From an uncultured Dyadobacter sp. (GTDB lineage Bacteria > Bacteroidota > Bacteroidia > Cytophagales > Spirosomataceae), in contig NZ_CAMLSE010000008.1 of the NCBI RefSeq assembly GCF_946482605.1, forward strand, positions 241,269-305,268: a stretch of 64,000 bases of DNA. The letters are read 5' to 3'. A program made the position numbers and the translations under genes. Shown piece by piece: positions 60,553 through 64,000 of this stretch (the stretch's first letter is position 1; every line of letters begins with the position of its first letter). A model generated the notes under the pieces. The model did no database searches. It was not told the origin of the DNA and saw only the letters and a program-made list of their open reading frames with translations.

Positions 60553-61686
60553 TCAAAGCCGTTGAATTAATTTTTTTTCCATTTCCCGCTTCCAGGACGC
60601 GAAATTTCCCTCTATTATTTTCTCTCTCGCGCTGTTAACCAGCCACAAATAGAAGGTCAGGTTATGGATGCTGGCGATCTGTGATCCCAGCATTTCGCCG
60701 GATTTTACAAGATGCCTGAGATACGCCTTACTATAAAATGTACTAACGTATCCACCCAGTCCCGCGTCTATCGGCGACAAATCATCCTTCCACTTTTCAT
60801 TGCGGATATTTATAATACCCTCTGTTGTAAAAATCATGCCATTGCGTGCATTGCGTGTGGGCATTACACAGTCGAACATATCTACTCCCAGCGAAATGCA
60901 TTCCAGTATATTGGCCGGTGTACCTACGCCCATAAGGTAACGGGGCTTATTTTTGGGCAGGATGTCGCAGACGACCTCGGTAAGTTCGTACATGATTTCG
61001 GCAGGTTCGCCGACCGACAACCCACCGATCGCATTGCCTTCCCGGTCGCATGATGCGATAAATTCGGCGGATTGCTTTCTGAGGTCCTTGTACACACTTC
61101 CCTGAACGATAGGGAATAACGTTTGGCTATGATCGTATAGGGGAGAAGTATTGTCAAATCTTGCGCAGCAGCGAAGCAGCCAGCGATGCGTCATGTCCAT
61201 GGATTTTCGCGCATAGGTGAAATCACATGGGTAGGGTGTGCATTCGTCAAACGCCATGATAATGTCGGCGCCGATGGTCCGCTGTATGTCCATGACGCCC
61301 TCCGGTGTGAATGTGTGTACGCCACCGTCAATGTGTGACTTAAATACCACACCTTCTTCATTGATTTTTCTGCCTGTTCCGGCGAGTGAATACACCTGAT
61401 ATCCGCCGCTGTCTGTGAGGATGGGCCTATCCCAACCATTAAAAGCATGCAATCCGCCCGCCTTCTTCATGATATCGAGGCCAGGACGGAGGTATAAATG
61501 GTAAGTATTTCCTAGAATGATCTGAGCTTTAACGTCTTCTTTCAGCTCCCGCTGATGCACGGCCTTAACGGTCCCGGCGGTACCTACAGGCATGAAGATG
61601 GGAGTCTGGATTACCCCATGATCCGTCTCGATCAGGCCAGCTCTCGCTTTCGACTGGGGATCCTCAACTTGTAATGTAAACTTCAT
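60553..61686 (-). CDS. tgt: tRNA-guanine transglycosylase (Tgt), zinc-cysteine-deficient
   Basis: 377-residue enzyme that exchanges guanine-34 for preQ1 in queuosine tRNAs. Core motifs are complete: LTDSGGYQVYSLAG with the catalytic Asp, GLSVGEPAEIMYEL, and DMFDCVMPTRNARNG with the nucleophile Asp. The usual C-terminal zinc site CxCxxC is missing: at the aligned place it reads DAGLGGYVSTFYSKAYLRHL, with Leu310, Gly312 and Ser315 where Cys would be. The fourth ligand His341 is kept (SIHNL). The same may hold across Bacteroidota. A -7 box lies at 61712-61719. The gene is divergent from the GT2 gene. Confidence 0.93.
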   Translation of the reverse strand: MKFTLQVEDPQSKARAGLIETDHGVIQTPIFMPVGTAGTVKAVHQRELKEDVKAQIILGNTYHLYLRPGLDIMKKAGGLHAFNGWDRPILTDSGGYQVYSLAGTGRKINEEGVVFKSHIDGGVHTFTPEGVMDIQRTIGADIIMAFDECTPYPCDFTYARKSMDMTHRWLLRCCARFDNTSPLYDHSQTLFPIVQGSVYKDLRKQSAEFIASCDREGNAIGGLSVGEPAEIMYELTEVVCDILPKNKPRYLMGVGTPANILECISLGVDMFDCVMPTRNARNGMIFTTEGIINIRNEKWKDDLSPIDAGLGGYVSTFYSKAYLRHLVKSGEMLGSQIASIHNLTFYLWLVNSAREKIIEGNFASWKREMEKKLIQRL

Positions 61687-61711
61687 TAAAAGGTTTTAAA
61701 TTGCTGATGTG

Positions 61712-61719
61712 CAAAAATA
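61712..61719 (-). promoter_or_regulatory. tgt promoter -7 element
   Basis: Minus-strand TATTTTTG is an exact TAnnTTTG match, about 25 bp upstream of the tgt ATG. The -33 box is not clear. Confidence 0.45.
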
Positions 61720-61746
61720 GGGGTATCGTCTCGAACATTCCTGACA

Positions 61747-62928
61747 ATGACAGTATATTTGCATGAATATGGAAAAATTTTACATCTCTCTTCTGTTGTG
61801 GCCGATTATTTACTCTATGCGCTAGGGGCGTTTGTAGCTGTTCAGTTATTCTATTATCTCTTCTTTTTTACACGGCTGGCATTTTATGGTAAAGGCGCTA
61901 ACTACGGCAACACGATGCCGGGCGTTACGGTGCTGGTTTGTGCATGGAATGAAAGGGAGAACCTGACGGAGCTGATCCCTTTGCTCGATGCACAGGAATA
62001 TCCGGAGTTTGAGGTAATTCTGCTGGATGATCGTTCCGACGATGGCAGTGAGGAGTACATCCGGGAAAATATCAATGGCTGGAAGCACATCCGCTATATC
62101 CGCATCAATGATCAGTTTGATCATGTAACTCCTAAAAAATATGCGTTGACGGTTGGAATGAAACAGGCAAAGTACCCCATTGCATTGATGACCGACGCTG
62201 ATTGCCGGCCAACATCCGAGCACTGGATTACCGCTATGACATCCCGCGTAGCCGAGGACAAAGACATCGTGTTGGGATTCTCACCCTATTTCAGGCAAAA
62301 GGGTTTGCTGAACTGGTTTATCCGCTGCGAAACGTTCTACACAGCCGTGCAGTACCTGTCGTTTGCGCTCGCGGGACTTACCTATATGGGTGTCGGGCGC
62401 AACATATTATATAAGCGTTCGGTCTTTTTCGCCAACAAGGGCTTTTATACCCATAAGCATGTGTTTGGCGGAGACGACGATATCTTCCTGAACGAGGTAG
62501 CGACAAGTTCGAACACTACGATCTCGGTAGAAGAAGATTCATTTGTGTATTCTGTACCCAAAACAAACTGGAAAGACTGGTTTCGTCAGAAGCGGCGGCA
62601 TATTTCAGTAAGCAGATACTATAAAATGCGTAACAAGATATTGCTCGGAATGCTTTCGGGATCACATATGGCGGTTTGGCTGCTGGGGTTGCTTACGTTG
62701 GCATTTGGGTTGATAACCAAAGATATGTGGTTGCTGCAATGTCTTGGCATTGTTTTCGGAGCCAGGTGGATCATCCAGTGGTTCCTGCTGATCATTATTA
62801 ATGTAAAGCTCGACAAGACCGTGGAGTGGTTCAGCTTTTTATTGATGGACTTTGCGCTTTTTGCTTATTATCTCGTTTTCGGGTTTTTGACCATGACGAG
62901 TAGAAAACCCCGTAAATCATGGAATTGA
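61747..62928 (+). CDS. Membrane glycosyltransferase, family 2
   Basis: 393 residues. An N-terminal helix (~20-45), a GT2 catalytic domain with VTVLVCAWNERENLTELIP (residues ~57-75), the DDRSDDGSEEYI diphosphate/metal segment, LMTDADCRPTSEHW and a C-terminal helix pair (~300-380) following the KRRHISVSRYY acceptor-site motif. The DxD-like D-A-D and QKRRH (QxxRW-like) features suggest a processive or dolichol-type transferase. A -7 box (TATATTTG, 61754-61761) lies inside the first codons; a GTG at 61798 would fit a downstream transcription start. rsmG overlaps its end by 10 bp. Confidence 0.85.
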   Translation: MTVYLHEYGKILHLSSVVADYLLYALGAFVAVQLFYYLFFFTRLAFYGKGANYGNTMPGVTVLVCAWNERENLTELIPLLDAQEYPEFEVILLDDRSDDGSEEYIRENINGWKHIRYIRINDQFDHVTPKKYALTVGMKQAKYPIALMTDADCRPTSEHWITAMTSRVAEDKDIVLGFSPYFRQKGLLNWFIRCETFYTAVQYLSFALAGLTYMGVGRNILYKRSVFFANKGFYTHKHVFGGDDDIFLNEVATSSNTTISVEEDSFVYSVPKTNWKDWFRQKRRHISVSRYYKMRNKILLGMLSGSHMAVWLLGLLTLAFGLITKDMWLLQCLGIVFGARWIIQWFLLIIINVKLDKTVEWFSFLLMDFALFAYYLVFGFLTMTSRKPRKSWN

Positions 62929-63539
62929 TTGATAAATATTTCCCGGAACTTACCGCCGAACAGCGTGATAAATTCGGGCAGATGGGAGAATTGTATGCGT
63001 ATTGGAACGCCCGTGTGAATGTGATTTCAAGGCAGGACATCGAAACGCTGTACGAGCGTCATATCCTGCATTCGCTGGGGATTGCCAAGGTTCAGGCATT
63101 TCGCCCGAACACGAACATTCTGGATGTCGGAACAGGTGGGGGATTCCCCGGGATACCTCTGGCGATCATGTTTCCGGAAGCTAAATTTCACCTGGTCGAT
63201 AGCATCGGCAAAAAGATCCGCGTCGTGCAGGAGATCGCCCAGGCGCTGAAACTCGACAATGTCGTGGCGGAACAGGTGCGTGCCGAGAAATTGGAAGAAA
63301 GCTACGAATTCGTGGTTAGCAGGGCTGTCACGCGGATGGCACCATTTGTTGGCTGGGTGAGGAAGAACATCAGCCGGAATTCCTTCCATGAGCTCAGGAA
63401 TGGAATTTTATATCTCAAAGGGGGCGACCTGGCTGAGGAGCTTTCCGAGATTCCCCAAAAGGCCCGAACCTACGAGCTTTCCGGCTTTTTTAAAGAGGAC
63501 TTCTTTGAAACCAAGAAAGTTGTATATGTACCTTTGTAA
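62919..63539 (+). CDS. rsmG: 16S rRNA (guanine527-N7)-methyltransferase RsmG
   Basis: 206-residue SAM-dependent methyltransferase. Motifs: an N-terminal helix with DKFGQMGELYAYWNARVNVIS, the HILHSLGI segment, SAM motif I LDVGTGGGFPGIPLAIM (residues ~70-86), HLVDSIGKKIRVV, and VVSRAVTRMAPFVGW. It modifies G527 of 16S rRNA; loss in other bacteria gives low-level streptomycin resistance. It overlaps the GT2 gene end by 10 bp, so the two may be translated together. Confidence 0.95.
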   Translation: MELIDKYFPELTAEQRDKFGQMGELYAYWNARVNVISRQDIETLYERHILHSLGIAKVQAFRPNTNILDVGTGGGFPGIPLAIMFPEAKFHLVDSIGKKIRVVQEIAQALKLDNVVAEQVRAEKLEESYEFVVSRAVTRMAPFVGWVRKNISRNSFHELRNGILYLKGGDLAEELSEIPQKARTYELSGFFKEDFFETKKVVYVPL

Positions 63540-63564
63540 CTCATTATTTAAATAACCTATCCAT

Positions 63565-63846
63565 ATGAACGAACGATTCAGCGCCAGTGGGCTCATGAAC
63601 CCGTTTTTCCCAGATGAAGTCACATTCGGCGAGAAAGGCGTAACCTTTAAGGTCAGAAAGCTATTCAAAAGCACGGATAACTTTGTTTTTTATTCTGACA
63701 TCTCAGGGGTGGAAATCGAGAGTGGCGTGTTCTTTTCAACCATCCGGATCATTCCGCGCATGCGTCCTGAAATTATTATGAATAATTTTACGAAGGGAGA
63801 TGCGAAGAAAGTCAAGGAGTTAATACTTGCCAAAGTACAGGGCTAA
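63565..63846 (+). CDS. Conserved small protein, unknown
   Basis: 93 residues, soluble, no signal. Sequence has a beta-rich run: EVTFGEKGVTFKVRKLF, FVFYSDISGVEIESGVFFSTIRIIP, reminiscent of PH-like or bPH domains, ending with a Lys-rich helix (KKVKELILAKV). I know no named family. It follows rsmG by 25 bp and may be cotranscribed; a tRNA gene follows. Confidence 0.65.
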   Translation: MNERFSASGLMNPFFPDEVTFGEKGVTFKVRKLFKSTDNFVFYSDISGVEIESGVFFSTIRIIPRMRPEIIMNNFTKGDAKKVKELILAKVQG

Positions 63847-63889
63847 TAAATTTTTAGTCTTTTGACTTGCGCTGTATGAATTGAATTAT

Positions 63890-63897
63890 TAGCTTTG
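63890..63897 (+). promoter_or_regulatory. tRNA-Asn promoter -7 element
   Basis: TAGCTTTG followed by C is an exact TAnnTTTG match, 34 bp before the tRNA 5' end. The -33 match is weak. Confidence 0.45.
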
Positions 63898-63931
63898 CAC
63901 CACAATTCGAGTACAACAACCGGATAATGAT

Positions 63932-64000
63932 TCCCGAATAGCTCAGCCGGTTAGAGCATCTGACTGTTAATCAGAGGGTCGCTGGTTCGAGCCCAGCTTC
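63932..64000 (+). tRNA. tRNA-Asn (anticodon GTT), 3'-truncated by window edge
   Basis: Acceptor 5' half TCCCGAA, D-arm GCTC..GAGC, anticodon stem TCTGA/TCAGA with loop CTGTTAA (anticodon GTT at 63966-63968), variable GGGTC, T-arm GCTGG-TTCGAGC-CCAGC and the first three bases of the 3' acceptor strand. The last ~5 bases and CCA fall outside the window. Confidence 0.97.

Noticed and set aside
1..64000. CRISPR arrays, transposases, integrases or prophage genes
   Set aside because: None seen: no regular spacer-repeat pattern and no matching protein motifs in either strand.

Overview
The window reads as a chromosomal segment of a Gram-negative Bacteroidota bacterium, most likely Cytophagales/Spirosomaceae (Dyadobacter-like). 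Signs are Bacteroidota-type promoters (TAnnTTTG -7 elements at many starts), families largely confined to the phylum (M56-TonB fusions, DUF6452/DUF6048, DUF6787, DUF6934), a TonB-dependent receptor with a carboxypeptidase-regulatory N-domain, and scarce Shine-Dalgarno sequences. The genus is inference. No phage, insertion sequence, integrase or CRISPR array was seen. Most genes lie on the minus strand.

Layout. 1-10 kb: a truncated KefB-type antiporter, an acyl-AMP ligase/Na+ symporter pair, a small Tyr/His-rich lipoprotein, a DnaA-box cluster in a long inverted repeat (4866-4976), an orphan sensor kinase, glutamate dehydrogenase and TypA. 10-20 kb: M28 peptidase, TraB/GumN protein, a DUF6934 gene with a 56-residue companion, an isolated nuoN, a phosphodiesterase-like enzyme, ffh and an MscS channel. 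20.7-28.7 kb: the most interesting block, one strand throughout. It holds a lipoprotein/barrel pair, two paralogous small membrane proteins with a C-x9-C-x3-C motif, an MbnP-family protein, its MbnH/MauG-like di-heme partner, a TonB-dependent receptor and a PepSY membrane protein. It looks like a copper (or copper-chelate) acquisition system without a methanobactin gene.

28.8-36.5 kb: two Uma2 proteins, exbB-exbD, a Gfo/Idh oxidoreductase, and a BlaI-type repressor followed by two M56 (BlaR1-like) proteins fused to TonB domains, with a repressor-overlapped promoter. 36.7-48.3 kb: pyruvate kinase, priA, pabC-pabB, a YpdA-type reductase, a BNR-repeat protein, YtxH, a DUF4136 lipoprotein, dnaG and a TerC protein. 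48.4-48.7 kb is intergenic and carries a candidate small structured RNA of about 85 nt.

48.7-58.7 kb: an envelope polysaccharide cluster whose genes overlap end to start: a Wzc-like tyrosine kinase, neuB-neuC-neuA (CMP-nonulosonic/sialic acid), a GT-B-like protein, a Wzy-like polymerase and a glycosyltransferase. A separately terminated glf for galactofuranose sits upstream. 58.8-64 kb: an OmpA protein, a tgt lacking the usual zinc cysteines, a membrane GT2, rsmG, a small protein and a tRNA-Asn cut by the window edge. Family names come from sequence reading alone; no database was searched.
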